Shown in pieces: positions 24,101 through 34,655 of a stretch of DNA of 64,000 bases (positions are counted from its first letter, which is position 1; each line of letters starts with the position of its first letter). The notes under the pieces are model-generated. The model had not been told where the DNA came from. It saw nothing but the letters and a program-made list of their open reading frames with translations, and did not search any database. The DNA is from Haematococcus lacustris (lineage: Eukaryota; Chlorophyta; Chlorophyceae; Chlamydomonadales; Haematococcaceae). The position numbers and the translations under genes are program-made. The DNA lies in NCBI GenBank assembly GCA_030144725.1, contig JASKMD010000029.1, positions 8,166,443 to 8,230,442 of the forward strand, in the 5' to 3' direction.

Positions 24101-25251
24101 AACACAGATCTGGGTACTCTGAGCCAGTGGCGAGCAGGGTCCCTGCACCTCCTGGTGCCATGCAACCTAACAGTGGGCCTGGGAGGCAGACACTACCCTG
24201 GGAGCAGCACCCAGTACACCAGCCACCACAGCCTCCACCCATACATCAGGGCCAGCAGCAGCTCCCTCCCTACCCCACGCATCGTCCCTGCAGCATCGTG
24301 CCTGTAGCTGGTACAGCCAGTGCAGCAGCGTCGCAAGCCTTATCAGCAAGGCACTCCGAGCTTGCAGCCACTGATGACATGGGGCAGCAGCGCTGCCAGC
24401 CCCACGTCAAACCTACTGGCCCGGATGTTTTGCGGCCGCCAGCGGTGCCTTCGCAAGCTGCAACCACCAGGAAAGCTCCTCCTCCTCCTGGACCTCCTCC
24501 ACCTCCCCCAGGGCCTCCCCCTCCTCCGCCTCAATTGTCTGGCAGCGCACTGCTCAAACGCTCTCTCGCAAAGGGCTGCCGCGACAGTGATGACAGCAGT
24601 GTCAGCCTGGCCTCGTCCCAGTGAGTCAGTGCACCCTCCTTGGCCAATGTTTGTCCAATAGTTGGTGAAGATACACAGCTGCAGCTGTCTGCTTGCTGTG
24701 TTCACTGCTCTCACTCAGTAGCCATCATTACTGTTGTTGTTTTTGATGCTGTGTGGTTTGCTTTGCCTGCCTGGCTGCTATGCACTGCTGCTGTATCTTT
24801 CAGCCTCTGGGCAATGTCCGCAGAAGCCAGTGTACGATGCGTGTGTCACATGTGGAAAGTATGCTCATACCGCAGGGGCATGGCTGACGTCCTCGCAGCC
24901 ATCAAGCAGCTAAACCTGCGCGGTGGGCCCATGGCAGCATTGCGAAGCCCTGGCATCAAGGCTACGCCAAGCCCTAGTCGCGCGGGAGTCGCTGCACAGC
25001 AGTCCCAACCTCTCCGCCGGAACTCCGTTGCCGCGGTAGCCGCCCCGGGGATGCCAGGGACTCCCGGGAGTACCGCATCATTTCAAGACGCGGTGAGCCG
25101 TGGGCCCACCCCTTCCCCACCGCCCGCCGTTTTCTCACTCGCCTCCGCGGCTGCTGCCAGAGCGCGCGGACAGCTACAGGCCCAGCAGATGTTGCAGCGG
25201 GTCAGGAACATGCACACGCAGGATGACTCGGATGGCGAGTGGGGCGCGTAG
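18180..25251 (+). CDS. Large Pro/Gln-rich protein with WASP/SCAR-like C-terminal module
   Basis: Supported exons are about 18444-18761, 18976-19043, a piece ending at 19388 or nearby, about 19562-20336, 20751-24620 (1,290 codons) and 24876-25251; the first exon (ATG 18180) is tentative. The big exon is low-complexity, rich in Gln, Pro, Ser and Ala. It holds four copies of a motif, S/T-IPG-I/V-SP-A/E-A/T-L/M (near 23210, 23430, 23740 and 24035). It ends with a polyproline run (PPPPGPPPPPPGPPPPPP), and the phased last exon adds MADVLAAIKQLNLRGG, a WH2-like actin-binding helix, then MLQRVRNMHTQDDSDGEW, basic then acidic with a Trp. Polyproline, WH2, connector and acidic-Trp is the layout of Arp2/3 activators (WASP, SCAR/WAVE). 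No SCAR or WH1 domain was found near the N-terminus, so family membership is inference. Confidence 0.55.
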
Positions 25252-25699
25252 AGCAGAGATGTTTGACTTGCACGGCCGGTGCTTGGCTGGTATAGGTGCT
25301 GCTTTGAGCCTGGCACGTGGATGACAGGATGAAGCCGATGCTTGTTGATGATTCTACAGGTATCAACACGACTGCATTTTAACCCGCGTTGCCTCTTCTG
25401 CCACCATGGCATCATTGCAACATTAGCAAAGCATGCAAGAGGTATTGCGTGACCCGCTCGACATCACTCAATTGGCCAGGTTGCTAATGGGCAAACAGGT
25501 ATACCAGGTCAATGGTGGTAAAAGCGTAATCCATTATCGTCAAGTACGCCACACGCTAGTTGTTGCCACTCATCACGCTCTGTGCACCAACAAGCAGATG
25601 GCAGTGATTGGCGCTGGGAATTGAACAAGCTAGCTATGCAAACTGTACAGCTTGTGACTGATGTGCAGCGCGCCTCTGCTGTCAATCACATCCGATGCA

Positions 25700-26035
25700 G
25701 TAGTTTGGCATCATAACCTGACCAGGTAGTTTGATGATGTGGCTTACACCGCTTAAGCCGTCAGCCGTTAGGCTGCTAGGCCGCCCTCCCCCTCTAGGGG
25801 TTCGGGACTTTCTGTAACGCACTTCATAGCAAGGTGCACAAACAAAGGTGCACATGGGCTCAACATGAAGTCATGCAAGTTCTCATTATTGTTCTGTAAA
25901 GTCATGGCAAACTCCGGCTGCTCCCTGATGGAACTCGTGGCAGTGCACTCAAAGATGAAATGCATGGCGTCATCCACTACCCCCTCTGTGCATCTGGTGC
26001 CAGGTACCAGGTAGTTTGGCATCATAACCTGACCA
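25700..26035 (-). mobile_element. Short LINE 3' fragment with 25-bp target-site duplication
   Basis: Bases 25731-26000 repeat the last 270 bases of the LINE at 10765-12513 almost exactly. The flanks carry an exact 25-bp direct repeat beginning GTAGTTTGGCATCATAACC at 25700-25724 and 26011-26035. A 10-base filler (26001-26010) lies at the truncation point. The fragment encodes only the last 80 or so residues of the reverse transcriptase protein. It is a dead-on-arrival copy inserted downstream of the large + gene. Confidence 0.95.
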
Positions 26036-26071
26036 AGTCATTTCCGGATTGATTCAGGCAGCGGTTTGCAT

Positions 26072-26076
26072 TTACA
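26072..26076 (-). terminator. Poly(A) signal TGTAA for RRP36
   Basis: TGTAA on the - strand about 64 bases after the RRP36 stop, the usual chlorophycean signal and spacing. Confidence 0.7.
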
Positions 26077-26139
26077 CTTATGTTCATAGCAGGCTTGTAT
26101 AGTGCAGGCGCTCCAACCTGACTTCCTGCTGAGCTGGGC

Positions 26140-27977
26140 TCAGGCGTCGTTGCGACCGTCCGGCAGGTGGCGGTGGTCCTTGCTTGCATTGTGCTTGCGC
26201 CGCTTCTCCATAAAGCGGTCCAGCTTTCCAGAGGATTGTAAAGCCTCGAACCTGCACAAGCAGAACCAGTGACGGTTATACCACGCACATGGCACATGAG
26301 ATTGCACTGTCACAGAGTAAGAACCCAATTGACGAGTACCGGCAGTTTCTCTGTTGTGACCATGTTCATCACATGCATTGGTGTCAGTAGCAGCAGTGGC
26401 GACAGTGGCTGGCAGGAAAGGGCCCATGGCAGGGGGCTGCTGATATCGCAGCTGTTGGATTCTGCTGGCAAACACCACAAAGCCATGCATTTCACTGCCC
26501 AAGGGTGCAGAGTATGAAGTGCTCCAGGCATCAGTGCGCCTCCTAGCCTCCTAATGCTGGCCCAGAAAACAGAAGGCAGCGGCAGCGCCCTCCCAGACCC
26601 ACTTTGCCACCAACTCCAGTTTGCGCTTGTCACTCTTCTTAAGGAAGAAGGGTGCTTTGCCGGCCGCAGCAGCCTCCTTTTGCTTTGCCTGCAGGTCAGC
26701 CAAGCAGGGGCTGCTGCCATGTGAACGCGCCAACCTCTCATCCCATCACGTGTGAGTGCAGGCATCGCATGTCTGCACCTCTATAGCTCGTCATGTTCAA
26801 CACTGCACCCATGGGACGTGTACAGATATAGGGGTGGGGTGAGGGTGAGGGGTGAGGGTCAGGGTCAGGGTCAGGGTCAGGGTCAGGGTGAGGGTGGAGA
26901 GGGTGAGGGTGAGGGTGGAGAGGGTAAGGGTGAGGGTGAGGGTGAGAGTAACCCACCCAGAGATACTTCAAACACCCGCAATTGCAATGGTACAACTGTG
27001 TGGACCCAAAGGGACAGGGTACATGTGTCAGCATGCACAGGGTGTATTGTGCCCGAGGATCGCCACTGCTCCCTGGGCCAGCTTGCATGGCCGAGGCAAG
27101 CTGCAGGTGTGGTGCAGAAGCCAGGCCCCCTGCCCCTACCTTGACTGTGTGGTCTAGCTCTGATCGCTGCCGCCGGGTCCGCTCCTGCTGCAGGCGGGAA
27201 TCCAACCGTTGAAGCTGCAGTGACAGCGCTGCCTTTGTCTGTGGGTTGCGCTCAGCCTGCATGGAAGGCAAGGTAGGCAAGGTTATACTTCATCATCATT
27301 ATGAATGTCAGGTCATCATCAGGCTCTTTATCATCGTCATCATCTGTATAGGTTATGAAGCTCTTCATTATCACCAGAACATGGCATGGCAACCCCCATG
27401 TCTTGTAAGCAACCATTGCCAGTAGGGCTGCAACAAGTGGCAGCAAACAACAAACCCATCATCAATGACTGCCAGCACCCACCTTCATGGCAGTACGCAG
27501 CACGGCCCGCTCACTGGGCATTACACTGTCGTATAGGAAGGCATAGCGCCGAGCCGCTGCCTCTTTCTCCCCTGGGCGGCTGGGTTCAAACCTTGGATCC
27601 TTCCCTTCCCTACAAACACAGCATGTTTACATGCACCACCCTGCTGCCCATGCACCGCCATGTATTGCCATGCACCGCCATGCATTACAAGGGAGCCTCA
27701 CAGAAAGATTTACCGCCGCTGCGGAAGTGCTCCATGAGGTAAGCAGGCTTGGGCCACACACACGCCTTGACGCTGTTAACGCAGCACTCGTCACCATGAA
27801 GGTCATCTACACATAGTTCCAATCACACTTCCCCTTGCGTCACTCACTTGCGAACAGGTGCAACGACCTCGCGAGCTCGGGATACTGGTCGCTTGCTGGA
27901 CATCTCCTGCAGGCGGCAGTACAACCAGCCAGGCCGCACATGCTTCCACTGCAACCCTCGTCAGCGTCGGTGGCAGC

Positions 27978-28052
<75 letters not shown>

Positions 28053-29451
28053 TGTGTTCTCTTTTCGCATGCCTTATGATGTGTCGTCAGCGCCGTACAG
28101 CATCTGATGAACAGGGTTTGCTGCAGTGCTAGTGACAGATGCATCAAGAAGCAGGTGTCAAGTGCTGTGCCAGCAGCTCAGAAGCATGGAACAGGTGGTC
28201 TGGTGAAGCATACCTATCTCAAGCCTGGTCACACTAATGTCAACATTCAGAGTGAGGAAGGGGCCTCCTGTTGATACAGATGCTGGTCAGCGCACCCAAC
28301 CACCTCACTGGTCACACTTTGGGCCTGTGCTTGTTAGCACGCTTGAAGCTGGCTTCCTGCTGCTTGGCGGCCTTGGCAGCTGCCTTGGCCTGCTCCTGTG
28401 CAGGACCAACGCCGTCACTGCGTGCCAGCAGCCGCTCCTCAAAGGGCAGCTCTTCCACCTGCTCACAATCAGCCAGTGGCACAGCATGGCGGTGGCAGGG
28501 CTTGGTCAACAGCTGCTGCTCCTGCAGCGTAGCTTGGCTGCGTAGCTTGGCTGGCTCTGTTGGTAAAGAGTCACAGCCCCAACCAATCTGCTAGCTATGC
28601 TGCCACTGTCGCAGGCAGTGATGGACCACAAGCATGATGACGAGTTGCTGTAAGCAGCAGCCACCCTCCAGCACCTGGCGATATGGACTGCTTATCACAG
28701 AGTTGGCTTGCAGTGCCGAACTTCTGTGCTGTTACATGTGCTGCCGGCAGTCTGCTGTGCTGCAGTCATGCCCTGCCACTGGGCAATGAGCATGATGTGA
28801 TGGTATGTGCCTAGAAGCAACAGAAGGCCGTGACAATTGCGTGGTGCATAGCAAGTACCTGCTGCTGCAGGGACAGCTCTGCATCTGCTTCAGAGTCAGC
28901 CTCACTGTCATCCTCGTCATCGCCTGCGTCAGCCTCCTCCTCATCATCTACAGCAGTAGGAGCTGCTGCTGACTTCACACGAACAGGCTGTGCCCCCGGA
29001 ATGCTGCTTGGTACTGCCCTTCGCCGCCTGGCTGCAACCTGCTGGCCCAAGCCGCCCTCCTGATCGCTGTCTATGCTGTTTTCGTGGGTTTGAGGTTCTT
29101 GCACAGCTGTTCCTTTTGCTGGGCGCCTGCTGGCTACTGCCTTGCTTGGCGGCTGAGTATGCTCTGACGTGTCATTGCTGCTGTCTGACAGGTTGCCATC
29201 ATCGTCCACAGGCCCACACTCCATGCGCTGCAAGGCTTTCCTAGACAATTACGGCAACATACCGTGTTAGCAGACTGGCAGTGAGCCAGCAACAGTCATG
29301 GGCTTCACCTGTAATGGGCGTCCTCTATTGTCTCCGAACGCTTTCTTTCGGACTGTATTGCTCCTTTCGCCGCAACGCGTGCGTGGGTCGGAACTGATGC
29401 ATGCCCGGGAGGGCGCGCCTTAGTGGCGCCACTCTGCTTCCCAAGCTTCAT
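26140..29451 (-). CDS. RRP36: rRNA biogenesis protein RRP36
   Basis: Eight exons (29451-29309, 29240-28859, 28458-28318, 27906-27848, 27609-27483, 27256-27140, 26688-26603, 26251-26140) join in phase to 388 residues. RRP36 is a nucleolar factor for early cleavages of pre-rRNA in small-subunit assembly. The diagnostic order is present: VEELPFEERLL, NKHRPK then EMSSKRPVSRAREVV, KDPRFEPS with RRYAFLYD, a coiled Gln/Arg-rich helix, GKAPFFLKKSDKRKLELVAK, then FEALQSSGKLDRFMEKRRKH and NASKDHRHLP at the C-terminus. The first 170 residues are a variable acidic region. The spliced join HRPK/EMSSKRPV removes an intron that contains a 24-unit CTG repeat. Confidence 0.95.
26832..26950. repeat. GGGTCA/GGGTGA hexamer array
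   Basis: A short, mixed array of GGGTGA and GGGTCA units in RRP36 intron 6 (26689-27139). The G-rich strand is +. The unit is related to the much larger array at 41833-43446. Confidence 0.85.
27980..28051. repeat. (CAG)24 trinucleotide repeat
   Basis: Twenty-four uninterrupted CAG units on +, i.e. CTG in the sense of RRP36, inside its intron 3 (28317-27907). Confidence 0.97.
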
Positions 29452-29766
29452 GCTAGAGGCGTCAAAGATGCACGAGTTGTGAACAGCAAGGTGAACAAGT
29501 TATGAGCACCACCATGTGTAAAAACATTGGCCGTGCATGCGGGGTTCCACATTCACGGCGAGCGTGCCCTGTCACCCCCGGGTGTGGTTAACATGCGAGT
29601 AAACTGAAGCACACCCACCACCAGCACAAGACAAGCTCAAACCTGAGGCTAGCTCTGGTGGTGTACCAAGGTGACATTCGAACGGCGCCCAGCCCGTGCG
29701 GATGCAGCCGGGTTAGCACTGAGACACGCTCCCCATCCAATGTAATCCAAGGCGACGAGATATACT
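29452..29766. promoter_or_regulatory. Divergent promoter of RRP36 and the AAA ATPase
   Basis: 315 bases between the two start codons, with no other gene. A shared bidirectional promoter is likely; no clear box was identified. Confidence 0.5.
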
Positions 29767-32700
29767 ATGTCGGCAGCTGTCTTGGGACTTGCTGACCGCT
29801 TACAAGACGTCCTCGATGCCGCGGTGCACGCGCTTGAAGCTGAGCAGGATAACAATACGGACACGGCGCTACGCAGTTACGCCCAGGTGGGCGCTGGTTA
29901 GCCTGGCGCGCGGTGCCGCACTTGCGCTCCTCTAGCAACCGCTTCAGGGGCGGATGCGCGCGTACTTGAACAACATCCGCAAATCTCCGTGCAGGTGAAG
30001 GCTCGTCTCTGCTGGGTGAAGGACGAGGTGGCACTTCTGGACCCTGTGGAGCTGTTCTTGCTTGCCTCACAACAGAGCCCATGCGAGAGCCTTGCGGCTC
30101 CATTGCATTTTGGGATGCCTCACCTGCTAATGTCTCCACCGTCTCGAACATCAGAGCTGCTCGAAACACTGCAGCAGTCTGAGGTCATGGCATTGCTCAT
30201 GGAGGTGTGCAGTAGCTTGCAAGCGACGTGCGATGCTCGCATCCAGGCAAGTGGCATGCCTACAAAGCAAATGCAGCCATCTCTTGTTGTCTGGGTGTAC
30301 GAGTGTGTGCTCTGCCACTGCACTGTGCACAGGACCTCCAGCAAACCGACCCCCCAGCCTCACCACCCGCCAGTCACAGAGCCATAGTTAAGGAAGAGCA
30401 GGCAGCTGTGAAGCAGCACCAGCTGCAGCTGCCACCTTGCCCCCATCCCTTTGCTCGGCCGCCCACAGGCTCATACCCTTTGAGAGAACCCCTTCTCATC
30501 AATGACACACCCAACAGCACAGCCACCCTGCTCAACGTTTTTCAAAGCACTGGCGTCACAACTTCTGCTGGGCATCCTTCTCCAGCATGGGCTACCCTTA
30601 ACATGGCTGCTCTCCACTGCCCCAGCCCCCATCTGGAAGCTAGCACAGCGCAGGAGCATCACTTTGATGTGCAAGCCATGCAGTGCAGCCCTGCTTATGC
30701 AGCACAGCCCGCAGGCCATCCTGAGCACTTGAGGTGTAGCCGAGAAGGCAGCCTCGACCCTGACGCCGCCCTGCTGCAGCCTCATCAGCAAGGGCAGCAG
30801 GGGCATCCCCAGCAGGAGCATAGCTGCCTGCTTGTAGCTGGTGCCAAGGCAGCAGGCATGTGTGAGGTGGAGCTGTCATCAGCAGACCCCGTGTTGAAGG
30901 AGCTCATACAGCAGTGCCGGCGAGATGTCTGGGGTAGTCTAGATGACTTGGCAGGTTTAAGGTGAGGTAGGCTGTGTGCACCACTGCTTCTTCATGTAAG
31001 GAAGACCAAGCAAGTATGTACTATGTGCTGAGCTCATGTCTGTGTGTACTTCTGCAGTGAAGTCAAGAAGGAGCTGAAGCAGGCAGTATTTTTGCCCCTA
31101 CGCTACCCTCACTTGTAAGTTGTAACCGCCAATGGTCTACCTTTTTCTGATGCTCATGCTCATGCCAATCCTGTCAATGCACTCATTGCTGCTGATGGTG
31201 GTGATGGTTGGTGTCATGCACACTTGCTGCTGGAGTTGCTGAGCCTGCTTCACTGTCAGCCATTAGGCCGTTGAGCGTGTGGCACATGGTATAGGAAGAT
31301 TATTCTTCCCTGCTGCAGGTTCCAGGGGCTCAGAGCTCCTCCTAGCAACTTCTTGTTCTATGGACCCCCTGGTACGGGCAAGACCATGCTCGTTGAGAAG
31401 GTGCGACCTCAGCGGGCATGAGGCGGGGAAAAGCAGCAACATGTCCAGCCCAGCCCCTGCATAGATGTGCTGTCATAGAGCAGTGTTGCCAGCAGCAGCA
31501 GCACTGATAAACACACAGCCAGCAAGCATCGAGCGTTAACATTGCTACAGCAATTGACTAGTAGGATAGCTGGATGATTTTATGACATTGCGACGATGAG
31601 AAACAACATCTGTTCTACAATACTTTTGAGCCTCACAATCTCCCTCGTCAGCCCAGCAGGCAACAAGCACCAACGCAATAGGTAGAATCAGGTCTTCTTG
31701 CTAGGGGTGGTGTTATGTCTGTGGAGTTATGTCCCCACACGCATGACATGGGCGCCTTTCACCTACACTATTGCCTGACCCCTGTGGCAGGGCTGTAGCC
31801 TAGGATTGGCATGACTGACATGCCTGATGGTAGCTGATGACAGCTCAGAGGGGCACACACTACTGTGACACAGCCAGCTGCTGCTGGGCCCTGGGTGGGC
31901 TTGGTAGCCCTGGCCTTACCCTTGCCTGTGCCCCTTTGCGTCAAGTCAAGTAGTTGGGGCAGTTCTAGGTTTTGCAGTGCCACACCATGCCTGGATGAGT
32001 GTCAGCCCCTTGGTCATGTGAGGCATGGAGGCTGGTGGTTTGCTGCATGTTAATCGATAAGTGTGTGGGCAACCCGCTGCTGCTGGCTTTGCATCCAGGT
32101 GGCCGCCCAAGCTGGTCTTACACTGCTATGTCTGCCACCAAGCGTGCTGCTCAGCAAGTGGAGCGGGGAGAGTGAGAAGACCTTGCGTGCTGCTTTCAAG
32201 GCAGCCAAGCTGCTGCAGCCTTGCGCCATCTTCCTTGTAAGAGTACTTGCAGCTTTAGCTGCCTTGCTAAGTGATATGACGCCCCCTGACGTGCCTGCCA
32301 TGTCTGATGCTTGCCTCATGCTAGTTCACTCGACCTACGCACGGGTTTTTGCTCTTGGCAGGCCTTGCTGCGGTGCTGTATCGAGCTGTATGCCCACTCA
32401 ACATTCCGCACAGGATGAAGTAGATAGCTTGGCGCCGCAGCGTGGAGCCTCTGGTTCGTCCGGCGAAGACGCAGCCAGTCGACGTCTCTTGACCGAGCTG
32501 CTGATCCAAATGAGCGCCCTGGCAAGCAGCGCGCAGCGGCGCACTGCCACGGGCGCCTCTCCTCGACAGAGCCCCGCCACAAGCGACGCGACGAAGCGTA
32601 CCAGCCAGAGCGCGCGCGAGGGGCATGGAGGGTGCAGCGTCCCGGCTAGCCGCAGTGCCGGGTCGGCGGGATCTCAGCCTGTGCGCCGAACAGGCGCAAT

Positions 32701-34239
32701 GCTGCCGTTGGATGCGGCAACCCTCACCCGGCCGAGCGTGTACATATTCGCAGCTACCAACCGGCTGCAGGTGAGGGGATAGGACACTCATGTGACTGGG
32801 CCTGTGGCTTAAAGAATGGACTGGGTCACTGATGGTCGAGAGCCCTGGGGATCAGGCCCGTGGGTGATCCTCCCTTCACTGAGCCGAGAGGCTTGCACAG
32901 CTACATGTGGGGTCCCACCGGACTGACTGCCTGGCCCCGCCTGCACGCATACCCACGCTATGCATTGCACGGCACTGTGCTGCACCAAACAGCTTAGACT
33001 CTGCTGAGACGTGCTGCGCATACTTAGGATTGTGACACCGCCCTGCTGCGTCGCTTCGAGCGCCGAGTGCATGTACCTCTGCCTGACATCCCTGCTCGCA
33101 AAGCTTACTTCCAGGTGGGCTGCAACTGCATAAGCCTAGCACTGCTGGACTTGAGGTGTATGAAGGCATGGCGAGTTTGATCTATATCCTGAGAGGCCAC
33201 ACTGCACACGTATTCCACACTGTATTCTACTGGCATACAGTCCGCTCCTGTTGTTTCTACAGTATTACTAACATTTGTGAGAAGTAAACTCTGCTGCAGC
33301 TGCATGCCACAGCGTGCATGACCATAGGGTCAGGGTGCATGACCCTAGGGTCATGCATTTGTCCAGCTGTAGTATAGCTCCCACCCGTTCTTTTGGGCCC
33401 TGATCGTCTTCCGCAATTTACCTTTTTGCTGGTGGTCCTAACCACTACCTGAACCCATACCGATACGATCTAGGAGATGGGATAACGAAACACAGAGGCA
33501 CTGGCATCTGTTATGTACAAGTTATGTCAAGCCCTTGTCTATACAATGGTAGAATGACAATGAGTGATGGCAATGATGCCTCTGCTTCCAGATTCCATTC
33601 AGTCACAGCCCAGCCTTACGGCGCACATGAAAGTGAGGCCTTGCTCAGGCCTGGTAAGTCACGTGCTGCCTGGCTGGTGCTGCCATGGCCTGTGCAGAAG
33701 GTGTTGAGCAAGCCTGAGCTGGCCCATGACATAGACCTGGCAAGCTCTGGTCCAGGGTCCAGCATGGCCCAGCTGCTGGCGGCTTCACAGGGTGAGTTCC
33801 TCAGAGCGCGATGTCTCTGTGCCTGCCACTATGAACGCCATGTGTCATGATGATGTAGCACTAGACGCCCTCAGCCCCAGCCCTTGCTGCCCAGGCCTGA
33901 TGGGGCTGTGCTTGGGTCAGGGCCAGGGCTTGCTGCTCTATCTGTACAGGCTACAGCTGCAGCGACCTGGATGTCATTGCCCGTGAAGCTGCCATGGCTC
34001 CAGTGCGGGAGGCCATAGATGGCATGGAGGAGGGAGATGACCAGCATGGCGCCTTGCAACCAGCAACATCGCAAGCAGCAGGTGCAGCCGTGGCGGCAGC
34101 CTTAGGAGAGGGACTGCCTGCCAACTCAGGCGAGGTGATGCACTCGTGCTTGAGACTGCTATGCCTCCAAGATTTTCTTGACGCATTCGCGAAAATCAAG
34201 CCAGCGGCACTGGACCAGGCCTTGGCTGGGCAACCTTAA
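29767..34239 (+). CDS. AAA ATPase of the katanin/spastin/VPS4 clade
   Basis: Eleven exons (29767-29886, 29995-30246, 30333-30961, 31058-31114, 31319-31400, 32099-32236, 32414-32770, 33028-33114, 33603-33653, 33698-33791, 33950-34239) join in phase to 718 residues. An N-terminal helical region (about 1-60) could be a MIT domain. A disordered linker follows. The ATPase core has LAGLSEVKKELKQAVFLPL, FYGPPGTGKT (Walker A), LSKWSGESEKTLRAAF, AIFLDEVDSLAPQR (Walker B), FAATNR (sensor 1), LLRRFERRVHVPLPDIPAR (arginine finger) and GYSCSDLDVIAREAAMAPVR. These enzymes remodel microtubules or ESCRT polymers. The exact member is not settled. About 65 extra Ser/Arg-rich residues lie between Walker B and sensor 1. 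Intron 2 has a GC donor (CAG/GCAAGT). The join at 33603 has an alternative. Confidence 0.87.
31751..31985 (-). pseudogene. Fanzor/TnpB-like 3'-end relic (copy E)
   Basis: Reading leftward, the DNA matches the end of copy C and its downstream flank: GGCCCAGCAGCAGCTG, AGTAGTGTGTG, CTGTCATCAGCT, GGCATG, TAGCC, GGGGTCAGGCAAT, GGCGCC. The coding part is scrambled and too short to show RuvC motifs. It lies antisense in intron 5 of the AAA ATPase gene. Confidence 0.75.
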
Positions 34240-34338
34240 TAAGGTGTCAAATGGGAAGTGATTTTTGTAGGTCGGCCAGCTTCTGCTTGCTTGGAGCTTG
34301 ATGGATAGCACAATTGGCATGGTCAGCATCAGTAAGTT

Positions 34339-34343
34339 TGTAA
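34339..34343 (+). terminator. Poly(A) signal TGTAA for the AAA ATPase
   Basis: TGTAA about 100 bases after the TAA stop at 34237-34239. Confidence 0.55.
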
Positions 34344-34655
34344 TCAGAACTCAGTGGTGGGTTAGCGCAGTGGGGGCTTTTAGTGGGGGTCAGCAGTTTC
34401 CGCAGTTGCATGTGTTTGCATGGGGCATGGCTTCTTTGCATGTATGAGCGTGTGTTCATATTCCTTAGCGTAGTTTTGGTTGTTGTAGAACAATCACTGA
34501 CATATCTTGGTTCCGTCACGCAAGCTAGCTAATGATTTCTTGCTTCTTGTAAAGATTTTTCCGTAAATTTCTTTTAGTGAGCAGTTTATAGTGTCCGCTG
34601 TCAAACCAACCCCGTCAACAGCCGTTGCTTTTTATCACACGCCCTTAGCTGCTGG

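Noticed and set aside
20868..24714. Numerous minus-strand frames opposite the large Pro/Gln-rich gene
   Set aside because: They are shadows of a biased coding strand and show no domains or splice structure.
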